A stretch of 64,000 nucleotides of DNA from Paenibacillus prosopidis (GCF_003337375.1 NZ_QPJD01000001.1:372001-436000); one strand, 5' to 3'. Counted from the first letter of the stretch, positions 17,851-26,710 are shown. Numbers and translations: made by a program. Notes: generated by a model from the letters alone, not told the origin.

Positions 17851-17879
17851 AGTATAGTGTGTATACAGTTATTTCGCAA
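17851..17879 (-). promoter_or_regulatory. Promoter of the ABC operon with overlapping operator
   Basis: On the minus strand TTGCGA (17874-17879), a 17-bp spacer and TATACT (17851-17856) form a good promoter. The inverted repeat GTATA-N5-TATAC (17852-17866) overlaps the -10, as expected for repression by a TetR-type protein such as the one at 15291. Confidence 0.65.
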
Positions 17880-17904
17880 CAGGTTATTTGAAATATTCTC
17901 CAAA

Positions 17905-17949
17905 AAGATAAGACCGGTAACCACTCCATAAAGGAGAGTTACCGGCCTT
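17905..17949 (-). terminator. Terminator downstream of the phosphoesterase/HupE remnant
   Basis: AAGRCCGGTAAC arms (17910-17921 and 17938-17949) with inner CTCC/GGAG pairing; on the minus strand the hairpin ends in TCTTATCTTTTT. It closes transcripts arriving from 20317. Confidence 0.8.
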
Positions 17950-17988
17950 ACTTGTAATTTCAACATGACCGTATCATAAAGGCGAAGA

Positions 17989-18153
17989 TCAGAATGGTAC
18001 CAGCTGCAGGTTGGTTACCCGCTCGACAAGCCAGATCAAGCCAATGATAAAGATGACCGTTGATGCCCCAATGATTATTCTTCTCGTTTCGAATTTATTC
18101 CTCAGCAGGTGCAGAAAGAACTCCTGAAGAACGCCGGCAAAGCCGAACCCATG
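17989..18153 (-). pseudogene. Remnant of a HupE/UreJ_2 membrane protein
   Basis: The frame reads HGFGFAGVLQEFF, then after a gap RRIIIGASTVIFIIGLIWLVERV. These match two separated parts of the intact HupE/UreJ-type protein at 62162-63262 (VHGFGFAGILQEMEL and VGVIAIGLFWFVQRI). About 40 residues between them are missing and so is everything before the HGFGFAG motif. The remnant starts about 10 bp after the stop of a metallophosphoesterase, and the intact copy is also next to a phosphoesterase. It is a decayed duplicate. Confidence 0.8.
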
Positions 18154-18163
18154 AATCAATTGG

Positions 18164-20317
18164 TTATAGAGGATATACCGATACATCATCGAAGTAGCTA
18201 TTCTGGTTCCCCCAACAATACAAAGCTACCGTACCAGTCGTAAGGGAATTGTCCGTAACGGGTCCGCCAAAGATATCTTTGCCGTCCTGGAACACCTGAA
18301 TCTGATTGCCAATGACTTTGACTTCCAGGTTGGAATTGGCTCCCTGCGTATATCCTGGTGCTGTCGCAGTGGCAATCATGGTTTCCACGCCGTTTACGAC
18401 TTTGAAGAGCTTAGCGAAATTGCGCTGCTTATCCAGGTCGAGCTTATAGTAGTTGTTCTGGTTCTGATAGCGGAACATGAGGCCGATTCCATCATCATCG
18501 GTGGAACGAAGGATGGCGGAATACGAATAATTTGTCCAGGAGAAAGCCCCGCTATTGTTGTAATAGGCAAATGTTCCTTTTCGATTGTTGGTTGAGGAAA
18601 CATCCGGGCCGTAAATATTGGAAGTCTGTCCGACTTCCCCTCTCACCACCGACCAGGCAGAAGGTGCGTTAATCGTTCCCTCGTCCACGACCGTCCAGCC
18701 GTTGATATTATTGTCATTGAAGTCGTCCGTCATAAGAGCATTGGCAGGTTGAACCCGGACATCTTCATAATAGGCATTTTGGCTCCCCCAGCTGTACATG
18801 GCAACGGTTCCGCCGGTAAGATCGCTATCCGTCACCGTGCCAAACAGATTCGCTCCGTTCAGCGTGACGGTAATCTTTCCATACCTGACCGTAGCTTTCA
18901 GCGTCATATCCGCACCGACTGTGTAAGCTCCCGCAGAGGTAGCAAGAGTGGTTTCAACCCCATTTTTCATCTTGAACAGTTTGCGGAAATTCCTTTCGCT
19001 GTCCAGATCCACTTTGTAATAGTTATTGGGGTCCTTGTAGTAAAACATGAGGCCGATTCCGTCATTATCCGTGGATTTAAGAATGGCCTCAACACTGTAA
19101 TTGTTCCAGTTCATAGCAGCTGTTTTGTTGTAATAGGCAAAGGTCCCTTTCCGATTGTCGACGGAGGGAACATCCGGACCGTAAATATTAGAGGCTTGTA
19201 CGGCCCTTCCGCCGCTTGAGGACCAGCTGGAAGGGGCGGAAATTGTTCCTTCATCCACAATCGTCCATCCGCTCAGATTCCCGTCATTGAAGTTGTCAAG
19301 CAGCACCGGTTTTGTTGGAGCTGCCGGCGTACCAAGCTCGACGTTTGTATACAGGAAGTCATTTTGCCAATCGGATTTGTATTGATTCAGATAGGGGGAA
19401 TAGCTGCTCGCTTTCACAGTCCCGTTAACCGGATCAATTTCCAGAAGACGGAGATAACCGTTTCCTCCATTGGTCTGCATCTGGTAGTTGGACAGCATCT
19501 GGTAGACTTTGTTTCCGTGGTCCCCGATAGAGACACGGCGGCCTTCACCGTCGTCCAAAACATGTCCGTTAAGTACAAACGATATGTTAGGATGCAGCTT
19601 GACAAACTTATTCCACATTTCTTCCCCGTCATTGACTCCTCCCGCTCCCGAAGCTAGACCGTAACTGTGCGGATTCCAGCTATGGCCGGCATTATGACGG
19701 GTCTCATCGTAAAACATATAAGTATGCGTTACCACAATCACCCGGTGATTCGGATGAGAGGAGACGACCTGGTTTGCCCAATCCAGTACAGGATCTCTTG
19801 GTCCGAATTCCAGCGAAAGCACCAGCCAGTTGGTCCCCCCAGCGCTGAAAGTATGATAGTTGTTGTCATACTTGGTCGGTTCAGCCGTATAAACGCCCCC
19901 GAAAGTCGAGGTTCCGGAATAATGGCTTAGAGGAAAATAGGTGTTGTACAAAATGGTATTCCGCGTATCTGACGAACCGTTGGTACCGATATCGTGGTTT
20001 CCAGGCACAACCGAATAGGGAACGACGCCGTCCAGTTTTCGCATGGCATTCTGGGCAACCTGCCACTGAGTCGTGCTGTTTTTATTGGTGATGTCTCCCT
20101 CATGAAGCACAAACTTGATGTTCTGTGCCTGCGAGTTGTCGACAATCCACTGGGTTTGGGCGTTAAAGATATTAGGATAGCTTTCCGCATAGATTTGGGT
20201 ATCCGGCAGGATGGCAATTTTGAAAGCTGACGAGCTAGCATTTGTCTGGGTGGAGTAGTGGAAATAGAAGAACATCATCCCAATCATCAATAAAAAAACG
20301 AGCCTTATTGCTTTCAA
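18164..20317 (-). CDS. Secreted metallophosphoesterase with two C-terminal beta-sandwich repeats
   Basis: 717 aa. Signal peptide (about 1-28), then a calcineurin-like phosphoesterase domain (about 30-300) with LPDTQIYAE, HEGDITN, VPGNHDIG, VVTHTYMFY and NGHVLDDGEGR, which supply the two-metal centre. Two tandem ~185-residue repeats follow, each opening with DxFNDxNxxGWTxVDEGTIxAPSxW and containing NIYGPDV, NRKGTFAYYN and DGIGLMFxY. They look like LamG/concanavalin-type sandwiches and may bind carbohydrate or the cell surface. The start is a TTG behind AAAGGAGGA. The substrate is unknown; phosphodiester or nucleotide is plausible. Confidence 0.88.
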   Translation of the reverse strand: MKAIRLVFLLMIGMMFFYFHYSTQTNASSSAFKIAILPDTQIYAESYPNIFNAQTQWIVDNSQAQNIKFVLHEGDITNKNSTTQWQVAQNAMRKLDGVVPYSVVPGNHDIGTNGSSDTRNTILYNTYFPLSHYSGTSTFGGVYTAEPTKYDNNYHTFSAGGTNWLVLSLEFGPRDPVLDWANQVVSSHPNHRVIVVTHTYMFYDETRHNAGHSWNPHSYGLASGAGGVNDGEEMWNKFVKLHPNISFVLNGHVLDDGEGRRVSIGDHGNKVYQMLSNYQMQTNGGNGYLRLLEIDPVNGTVKASSYSPYLNQYKSDWQNDFLYTNVELGTPAAPTKPVLLDNFNDGNLSGWTIVDEGTISAPSSWSSSGGRAVQASNIYGPDVPSVDNRKGTFAYYNKTAAMNWNNYSVEAILKSTDNDGIGLMFYYKDPNNYYKVDLDSERNFRKLFKMKNGVETTLATSAGAYTVGADMTLKATVRYGKITVTLNGANLFGTVTDSDLTGGTVAMYSWGSQNAYYEDVRVQPANALMTDDFNDNNINGWTVVDEGTINAPSAWSVVRGEVGQTSNIYGPDVSSTNNRKGTFAYYNNSGAFSWTNYSYSAILRSTDDDGIGLMFRYQNQNNYYKLDLDKQRNFAKLFKVVNGVETMIATATAPGYTQGANSNLEVKVIGNQIQVFQDGKDIFGGPVTDNSLTTGTVALYCWGNQNSYFDDVSVYPL

Positions 20318-20627
20318 CTTATTATTCCTCCTTTTATTTTTAGAGTCGAAGTCCGGAAGTCAGCGCCTTGTGGTCTCTTCCATCTCAGCCAAATTAAAGT
20401 CTTCGTCACACTTTTTTTGACTTGATCAAGGCTCTCTCAGGCTGTCTTAGCTTGTTTGATTTTAGTGTAGAGATGAACTGTAAGCCTGGTATCAAAAAAT
20501 TGCAAAAAAATAGTAAAAGGTGTAATTTCGCTAGATTGTTGTTAGTGTTCGTAATGTGGATAAAGGTTCGCTCAGCAGGTTAACGGTGATACGGAACCTT
20601 ACCATAAGAAACGGTAAGTTATTACGA

Positions 20628-20657
20628 TTGACAGCAACAATTAATACGTGGTAATTT
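20628..20657 (+). promoter_or_regulatory. Candidate promoter of the nucleotidyltransferase gene
   Basis: TTGACA (20628-20633), an 18-bp spacer and TAATTT (20652-20657). The rest of the 438-bp gap 20318-20755 holds no gene that I can see. Confidence 0.45.
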
Positions 20658-20689
20658 CACAATAGGATAATAAAGGCAATGTAAGCTTC

Positions 20690-20727
20690 GGGTTCAACCT
20701 CGCTGAGAAGTGGGTTGGACCCTTTTT
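20690..20727 (+). promoter_or_regulatory. Terminator-like hairpin in the 5' leader (possible attenuator)
   Basis: GGGTTCAACC (20690-20699) pairs with GGTTGGACCC (20713-20722, one G-U) and is followed directly by TTTTT. It lies between the candidate promoter at 20628 and the start codon at 20756, so read-through would be needed to express the gene. It could instead simply be a terminator for unseen upstream transcription. Confidence 0.55.
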
Positions 20728-20755
20728 ACATTTCAAAACCTGGGGAGGATTCGTA

Positions 20756-21532
20756 ATGCTGAGAACAGAATTGCTGTTACAGCGGCTGGGCGAGATCGGG
20801 AAGTCGCTCGAACGCAAAGGCGGAGCTCTTTTATTACTAGGCGTTGGTTCCGTTGGGATCGAGACAGAACGGTTGGATGAATATTCGGATTTAGATTTCT
20901 TTGTCATTGTGAAACCGGGGGAGAAAAACAGATATATCGACCGATTGGATTGGCTAGAAGAAATACACCCTCTTGCCTATTCGTTTAAGAATTCGGATGT
21001 TGGGTACAAAGTACTGTTCGAAGACGGTATTTTCGGGGAATATGCTGTATTCGAGGAATGGGAACTGGCGAACGCCTCCTATACGGATGGCCGGGTCATA
21101 TGGAAGGATCCGATGTATGGCAATACGGGAATCGCCAAACCTTCCAACCCGATCCCCAGCCTAAAAAATGATTCCTTGGACTTTCCTTTGAACGAAGCCT
21201 TAACAAATCTATACGTGGGGCTCGGCCGCTATGCAAGGGGAGAGTGCCTATCCGCGACGAGGTTTGTTCAAGGTTACGCTGTGGACAGAATTCTATCCGT
21301 GCTCCATCTGCTGGAGAAAGAGGTGGATTACTTTCCCGACCCATTCGGGAATGAGAGGCGGTTAGAGAAGAGATACCCCCGTTTTGCGGAAATCATAGGA
21401 GACATGATACAGGGATACGATCATGTTCCCGAATCGGCACTTCGCATTTTAAATTTCATAGAAGAAGTGTATCCAGTCAATCGAAGGCTAAGCGATGAGA
21501 TACGGCGATTGGCTAATCTAACTTGCCGATAG
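20756..21532 (+). CDS. Nucleotidyltransferase-fold protein, lincosamide-transferase-like layout
   Basis: 258 aa. The N-terminal nucleotidyltransferase core includes GVGSVGIETERLDEYSDLDFFVIV, with the metal-binding D-x-D in SDLDF. The glycine motif is GVGSVG rather than the usual GS. An alpha-helical C-terminal domain follows. Length and order resemble Lnu(B/F)-type lincosamide nucleotidyltransferases, but the identity looks distant. GGGGAGGA precedes the ATG. It may modify an antibiotic or another small molecule; the substrate is not deducible. The leader hairpin hints at inducible expression. Confidence 0.7.
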   Translation: MLRTELLLQRLGEIGKSLERKGGALLLLGVGSVGIETERLDEYSDLDFFVIVKPGEKNRYIDRLDWLEEIHPLAYSFKNSDVGYKVLFEDGIFGEYAVFEEWELANASYTDGRVIWKDPMYGNTGIAKPSNPIPSLKNDSLDFPLNEALTNLYVGLGRYARGECLSATRFVQGYAVDRILSVLHLLEKEVDYFPDPFGNERRLEKRYPRFAEIIGDMIQGYDHVPESALRILNFIEEVYPVNRRLSDEIRRLANLTCR

Positions 21533-21590
21533 AAACAGCACGGAGAACCATATTGTCGGAGTCAAGAATCTATTTACAGGAGGTCATCCC

Positions 21591-22907
21591 ATGCTGACTA
21601 AATTTCCAACAAAGGGATCTAAGGGCGTACGATTTGTTTATTATACGGATACTCCTGTTGATAGCGTTGCTCTAGCAGGGACCTTTAATAATTGGAATGG
21701 CGATAGAAACTACATGAAGAGAATGGAAGATGCGACAGGTTGGGAGATTGAATTACCTATTCTTAAGGGAAGACATCTCTATAAATTTGTGGTGAATGGG
21801 GAAGCGTGGATTTTAGACCCGTTGAATCCGAGTGTATCGGAAGACGGGCAGAATAACTCTGCGATTACGGTAACTGAATATGGTGATGTATTGATCAGAA
21901 CAAATGAGATTTCAAAAAATCACCCGGGATACATGTATGAGAACTTTACAGCCCTTTCTAGTCCTGAATGGATTAAAAAATCGGTCATTTATGAGCTTCA
22001 TCTTCGTGCCTATACAGAAACCGGTTTCCGAGGACTGGCTGACAAGATAGACTATTTTAATGAAATGGGAATCAATACGCTGTGGCTAATGCCGTTTAAC
22101 GAAGTGGGACATGAACGTAGGATTGGTAAATACGGTGACCCCTATGCGGTAAAAGATTTTTATTCGATAGATCCAGAATTCGGAACCAAAGATGATTTAT
22201 TGTTATTTATGCGCAAAGCTCATGCGAACGGGATCAGGGTCATTTTGGACTGGGTCTTTCTTATTCGTCAGATGATCGACAGAACGATTACACAGTCTGA
22301 GTTTATAACGATTTATAACTCTTACAAGTACAGCTTTCCTAGAAATTCTCTGAGGATGAATTGGCTTGAGGAGAAAGAACAGTCCAGAGTCCGGGAGTAT
22401 TTGGGTGTGGAGCATGCAGGACCTGCTGCTTCAATTTTACTGACGCTCGAAGGTGTTCCCCTCATCATGATGGGACAGGAATTTAATGAGAATACGATGG
22501 AAACATGGACGTCCTTGTTCGATGAGTATAAACTCAACTGGGATTCGTTTGATACAAGGATATTCGAGCACTATAAATTCCTGATCCATCTTCGAACAAA
22601 TCAGCCGGCATTTTGGGCGGGCGAATTGGAGTTCATACGTAACTCGGAAAAAATGGTGTTATCCTACATAAGGCAGCACAAAGGCATCAAGTTTTTGATT
22701 ATCGTTAATTTGTCAGAGGATGCTTTGCTCGTTCTTTTTGATAAGGAATCCCTAGCAGACGAATTTATCAAAGATAGGAAAAATATGCTCTATCGCACTG
22801 GAAGGGACGACCTTCAAACCGAGAATGATTCTTCAGCATTATGGGCGAATAGCTATGAAACAATAATATATAAAATGGACGGGCCTAAAGGACAAATTTC
22901 CAAATAA
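21591..22907 (+). pseudogene. GH13 alpha-amylase-family gene lacking its catalytic core
   Basis: 438 codons, open throughout, with GGAGGT before the ATG. A CBM48/E-set domain (about 8-85, VALAGTFNNWNGD, GRHLYKFVVNG) is followed by the start of a GH13 barrel (SVIYELHLRAYTETG, INTLWLMPF, VILDWV). The sequence then jumps to IRQMIDRTITQSEFITIYNSY and the end of the barrel (LTLEGVPLIMMGQEFNE). The blocks with the nucleophile Asp and acid/base Glu are missing. The usual NHD of region IV reads EKE (WLEEKEQSR). The protein cannot be a normal glycosidase, but the frame is intact, so a carbohydrate-binding product could still be made. Its 3' end overlaps mraY by 23 bp. Confidence 0.8.
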
Positions 22908-23835
22908 GCCAACAAATAAGAACAGATACCCATGAAATGAAACCAAACGCCATGACGATCTTATTCTCGCTCCAGCCATATTTTAGGCTGAAATGATAAT
23001 GAATCGGAGCCATTTTGAATAAGCGCAGTTTTGTGCGTTTATAGTACCAGACTTGCAAAATGACTGAAAATTGTTCAGCCAGATAGACTGAAAAGAGTAG
23101 TGGGATTAAAATTTCAACCTTTTCAATAACCGCTAAAAAGGAAAGCGAACCTCCAATTGCGAGCGATCCAGTATCCCCCATAAACGCTCTAGCGGGATAA
23201 ATATTGTAGAGAAATAAGCCGAGCAGACAACCAATCATTACGAGCGAAAATATTTGTACTTCAGGTTTGTCTGAAATCAGAAAGAAGAAAAAATAAGTTG
23301 GGATCGCAACATTGATCAATAGCCCGTCAAGACCATCCGTAAAATTGATAGCGTTCGCTGAACCAACTACAAACAGGAGCATTATTACGATGTACACGTA
23401 AACGGGCAGGTGTAATTGAACCCCGTGGAACAACGTAATGTCACTCGTCAGCGAGAACGAACGGAACAATGTGAAAAGCAGCACACCAGTAAAAGCGAAT
23501 TGAAATACAAGTTTCGTCCTTCCGGAGATACCGGATGGATCTTGCCATGCTGCTTTTTTGAAATCATCCATAAAGCCGACTGAACTGAATAAGAGAAACG
23601 TAACGCATAAAAAGATCATCAATGGGGCGGGATGAAACTGTAATGACGTTACCACGCCGATAATTAAGATCAGGCCAGCCATCAGTGGTGTTCCCCGTTT
23701 GGCCTGATGGTCAGGGGGTAACTCAGATCGAATTGGCTGCGTTAGCTTTAGAACGCGCAGCCCCCAAATGAGTAGTGGTGTAAAGAATGCTACAAGTAAG
23801 AACGAAAGACCAGACACGCCAAAGATCCCAAACAT
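22885..23835 (-). CDS. mraY: Phospho-N-acetylmuramoyl-pentapeptide transferase, accessory copy
   Basis: 316 aa with ten membrane helices. Family motifs are present: VGFMDDFKK, AINFTDGLDGL, FMGDTGSLAIGG and APIHYHFSLKYGWSE. MraY moves phospho-MurNAc-pentapeptide onto undecaprenyl phosphate to make lipid I. It lies outside any dcw cluster, next to two-component and D-Ala-ligase genes, so it is probably a second copy. The N-terminus is short, and the ATG at 23835 has no good ribosome site. AAAGGAG lies about 30 nt upstream and instead fits an out-of-frame ATG at 23855, so a 5' frameshift or a coupled leader is possible. Confidence 0.87.
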   Translation of the reverse strand: MFGIFGVSGLSFLLVAFFTPLLIWGLRVLKLTQPIRSELPPDHQAKRGTPLMAGLILIIGVVTSLQFHPAPLMIFLCVTFLLFSSVGFMDDFKKAAWQDPSGISGRTKLVFQFAFTGVLLFTLFRSFSLTSDITLFHGVQLHLPVYVYIVIMLLFVVGSANAINFTDGLDGLLINVAIPTYFFFFLISDKPEVQIFSLVMIGCLLGLFLYNIYPARAFMGDTGSLAIGGSLSFLAVIEKVEILIPLLFSVYLAEQFSVILQVWYYKRTKLRLFKMAPIHYHFSLKYGWSENKIVMAFGFISWVSVLICWLIWKFVL

Positions 23836-23855
23836 GCTAATAGCACCGCTTTCAT
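23790..23855 (-). CDS. Possible 21-codon leader overlapping the mraY start
   Basis: ATG at 23855 follows AAAGGAG at 9 nt and reads MKAVLLACLGSLACLVFRSY plus Leu and a stop, overlapping the first 46 bases of mraY in another frame. MKAVLLA resembles a normal MraY start, so this may be the old N-terminus separated by a frameshift. It may also act by translational coupling. Confidence 0.35.
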   Translation of the reverse strand: MKAVLLACLGSLACLVFRSYL

Positions 23856-24067
23856 TACGGAATTTCTCCTTTTATTATTGTAATTCAATATGGTGGACAA
23901 ATATTCCTTTTGCAATTCATCGACGAATCAGGAAACTTTGGTTTTAGGTATTAAATTCCTTTGAATGGATAAACTTCTGTGGGGTAAGACTGTAGGATAA
24001 AAAATTTTACAACTCTATGATAACTTTCAATTTCAGAATTGCTATCATGGCGTAGAGGTGTATTCTT

Positions 24068-24721
24068 ATGGCGAAAATACTGATTGTAGATGATGAGAAG
24101 GCAATTAACGATTTAATTGCCGTAAATTTAAAAATGGTCGGGCATGAGTATGTCCAATTGTACAGTGGGGATCAAGTTCTAAAAACATTAAATGAGATGC
24201 GAATCGATTTAGTCATCCTGGACGTGATGCTGCCTGGCAGAGACGGCTTTGAAATCGTGCAGGATATTGTGAAACGCAACGTACCGGTTATCTTCTTAAC
24301 AGCAAGAAATACGGTTTCTGATAAAGTGCATGGCTTGGAGAGCGGAGCGGAAGATTATATAGTCAAGCCTTTTGAAGCAGTGGAACTCATCGCTCGTATC
24401 CATGTCATATTAAGAAGAAACCAAAAGGTCGCAAACGAATTTAGGCTGGATGACACCATAGTAGATTTGGAAAAGCATATGGTGACTGTTCATGGACAAG
24501 AAATCGAAATAACCAATAGGGAATTCCAATTATTGGATCTTCTCGTACAAAATAAAAATATCGCGCTATCCCGTGAGAAAATTATTGAGCAAACATGGGG
24601 TTTCGATTTTTATGGAGATACAAGAACCGTTGACGTGCATATTCAGAAGCTGAGAAAGAAACTAAATTGGGAGACACGGATCAAAACGGTTTATAAATAC
24701 GGTTACAGGCTAGAGGTGTAG
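24068..24721 (+). CDS. OmpR-family response regulator
   Basis: 217 aa. The receiver (about 2-115) has VDDEKAIND, phospho-acceptor Asp in LVILDVMLPGRDGFE, FLTARN and VKPFEAVEL. The winged helix includes EIEITNREFQLLDLLVQNKNIALSREKIIEQTWGFDFYGDTRTVDVHIQKLRKKL. This is the VanR/PhoB type. AGAGGTG precedes the ATG. The kinase gene follows after 2 bp. It is divergent from the accessory mraY, which it probably controls. Confidence 0.92.
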   Translation: MAKILIVDDEKAINDLIAVNLKMVGHEYVQLYSGDQVLKTLNEMRIDLVILDVMLPGRDGFEIVQDIVKRNVPVIFLTARNTVSDKVHGLESGAEDYIVKPFEAVELIARIHVILRRNQKVANEFRLDDTIVDLEKHMVTVHGQEIEITNREFQLLDLLVQNKNIALSREKIIEQTWGFDFYGDTRTVDVHIQKLRKKLNWETRIKTVYKYGYRLEV

Positions 24722-24723
24722 AG

Positions 24724-26121
24724 GTGAAGTTCTGGCAGAAAACGTATCTGTGTGTGTTGATTGTATTTCTGGTCGCCTTCGACCTTGGAGCCTATGGTCT
24801 TTTAAAAAAGAGTTACCAACTAAACGAACTTTTGGATATCTCAAGAGGCTTGAGCGTATATGGGAGCATCGAAAATTCATTAAGCTATATCCTTCGCGTC
24901 TATACTGAACGTACGGGCAGTACCAACTATGAAACGGTAATTGCTAGTTTCGCAGCAAATTATTATAAAGAGGATATCCTTTTAGAGGTTTACCAAGCGG
25001 ATCAATTGATCTTTTCCAATGCTTATCAATTTGTAGGGGATCGAGCAGAACTGGATGGGGATCCTTACGAATCCATATACAGAAAGATGAATGATGAGCT
25101 ATGGCTGTTTATCGGCGGGAAAATGGAATTCCAGGATTTAAAACTCGTTATCTCAAGAAATTCTGATTATTTACAGGAATATTATATTACTTTACGGCAG
25201 TATTTCATTACATTGAGTGTTGTGATTTCTTTGATTTTATCGGCAGCGCTTATTTTTCTATTATTTCAATTAACCGCACCCATCCGCAGGTTAAACAAAG
25301 GTGTAAAGGCGATTGCCGCCGGAGCGTATGGTCGAAGAGTGAAAGTGAGAGGGAACGACGAATTTGGGGAATTAGCACAAGATTTTAACAGGATGGCTGA
25401 TGCTGTTTCCAATCATATTGAAACGATCAAAAAGGCGAGTGAAGACAAAGAAATATTCATCAATAACCTCACTCATGAACTAAAAACACCCATTACGGCT
25501 ATCAAGGGCTACAGCGAGTTTTTGAATCATGCCAATTATAATGAGGAAGATAGGAAAATGGCGGTCCAGTACATTCATGAGCATATTGCGCGGCTGGACG
25601 TCCTCTCAGGAAAAATGATGCAATTGTTATATTTGAAGAGTGAAGAGGTTGACTTAGGGCCTGTTCATATCGAGAATCTGTTTTCATATGTGGTAAACAT
25701 GGAGCGGCATCATCTAGAGGCGAAGCAAATGACGATAAGAATGGAGTGCTCGGCCGACGAAGTCTATGGAGATCAAGAACTATTACAATCCTTGTTCATT
25801 AATTTAGTAGAAAACAGCATAAAAGCTTCCTCGTTCGGGGGGGAGATCCAAATGAGAAGTTACCATTACGACGAAGGCGTTGTGCTTGAAGTGTTGGATT
25901 ATGGGAGAGGTATACCTGAGAAGGACATTGAGAAAATTACAGAAGCGTTTTATGTAGTAGACCGATCCCGTTCAAAAGAACTGGGTGGGATTGGGCTTGG
26001 CTTATCCATCTGTAATCAGATTGCCCAGCTCCATCATGCAAACATACAAATAGATTCAAAAGAAAATGAATATACAAGGGTCTCTGTTTATTTTACAACT
26101 CCATTACAACTTGAAGATTAG
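24724..26121 (+). CDS. Sensor histidine kinase
   Basis: 465 aa, GTG start. Two membrane helices (about 7-28 and 160-182) flank an extracytoplasmic sensor region of about 130 residues. HAMP (about 183-235), HisKA with the H-box NNLTHELKTPITAIKGYSEF, and HATPase motifs NLVENSIKAS, LDYGRGIPEKD and GGIGLGLSICNQIA follow. Partner of the regulator at 24068. The following secreted PepSY-like protein may modulate its sensing. Confidence 0.92.
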   Translation: MKFWQKTYLCVLIVFLVAFDLGAYGLLKKSYQLNELLDISRGLSVYGSIENSLSYILRVYTERTGSTNYETVIASFAANYYKEDILLEVYQADQLIFSNAYQFVGDRAELDGDPYESIYRKMNDELWLFIGGKMEFQDLKLVISRNSDYLQEYYITLRQYFITLSVVISLILSAALIFLLFQLTAPIRRLNKGVKAIAAGAYGRRVKVRGNDEFGELAQDFNRMADAVSNHIETIKKASEDKEIFINNLTHELKTPITAIKGYSEFLNHANYNEEDRKMAVQYIHEHIARLDVLSGKMMQLLYLKSEEVDLGPVHIENLFSYVVNMERHHLEAKQMTIRMECSADEVYGDQELLQSLFINLVENSIKASSFGGEIQMRSYHYDEGVVLEVLDYGRGIPEKDIEKITEAFYVVDRSRSKELGGIGLGLSICNQIAQLHHANIQIDSKENEYTRVSVYFTTPLQLED

Positions 26122-26190
26122 TTCATAACGCGGCCCCATTATACTTGGTCTGTAGCTACGAAACATCAAAAATATTGGAGGTAATGAAGA

Positions 26191-26673
26191 ATGAGAAAAA
26201 AGATTACCGCAACTGTACTGACTGTAGGAGCAGCATTCGCTTTGATTACAGGAAACGGCATTATGACGACATATGCTGCTTCAAATGCCGATGCTCAAAA
26301 GGTGGAGGTCATCGGTAAACATCAGCAGCCCGCAATTGCACAAATCGAAGATGCGCCGGTGAACTTAAAGGAAGCGGTTGTGATTGCGGAGAAAGCGATT
26401 CAAGAAAAATTTAAGGTTCCATTAAATGGATTTAAAATTTCCTATGATTTGGGCACCCGAGTAGACATGGAAGGAACGTTCTATTTTGTAACCTTTTCAG
26501 ATTCAGAAATGGACAAACTTTCCGACGACGAAATCATCGAAGCGAAGCGGAAAGTAAAGTCAGGTAAGGATCACGGCTATAAGAGCGATATTTATACGGC
26601 ATTTATAAATTCTAAAACCGGGGAAATCGTTTCTGTTGAGAGAAATCCAACGGCACCAGAAGGAGTTAATTAA
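26191..26673 (+). CDS. Secreted PepSY-like protein
   Basis: 160 aa. Signal peptide cleaved after TYA (about residue 29). The mature part has the PepSY-type arrangement: LKEAVVIAEKAIQEKF helix, a strand pair with GTFYFVTFSD, and the closing INSKTGEIVSVERN hairpin. PepSY domains are associated with inhibition of secreted proteases and with kinase sensor domains. GGAGGT precedes the ATG. It is 69 bp after the kinase gene and before a strong bidirectional terminator, so it is probably the third gene of that operon. Confidence 0.72.
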   Translation: MRKKITATVLTVGAAFALITGNGIMTTYAASNADAQKVEVIGKHQQPAIAQIEDAPVNLKEAVVIAEKAIQEKFKVPLNGFKISYDLGTRVDMEGTFYFVTFSDSEMDKLSDDEIIEAKRKVKSGKDHGYKSDIYTAFINSKTGEIVSVERNPTAPEGVN

Positions 26674-26710
26674 ATCATAACGAATCACCCTTGTAGTTTT
26701 GGGGACATAT

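Noticed and set aside
20690..20727. T-box riboswitch before the nucleotidyltransferase
   Set aside because: GTGGGTTGGACCC loosely recalls the T-box sequence, but the leader is too short and no specifier stem is visible.
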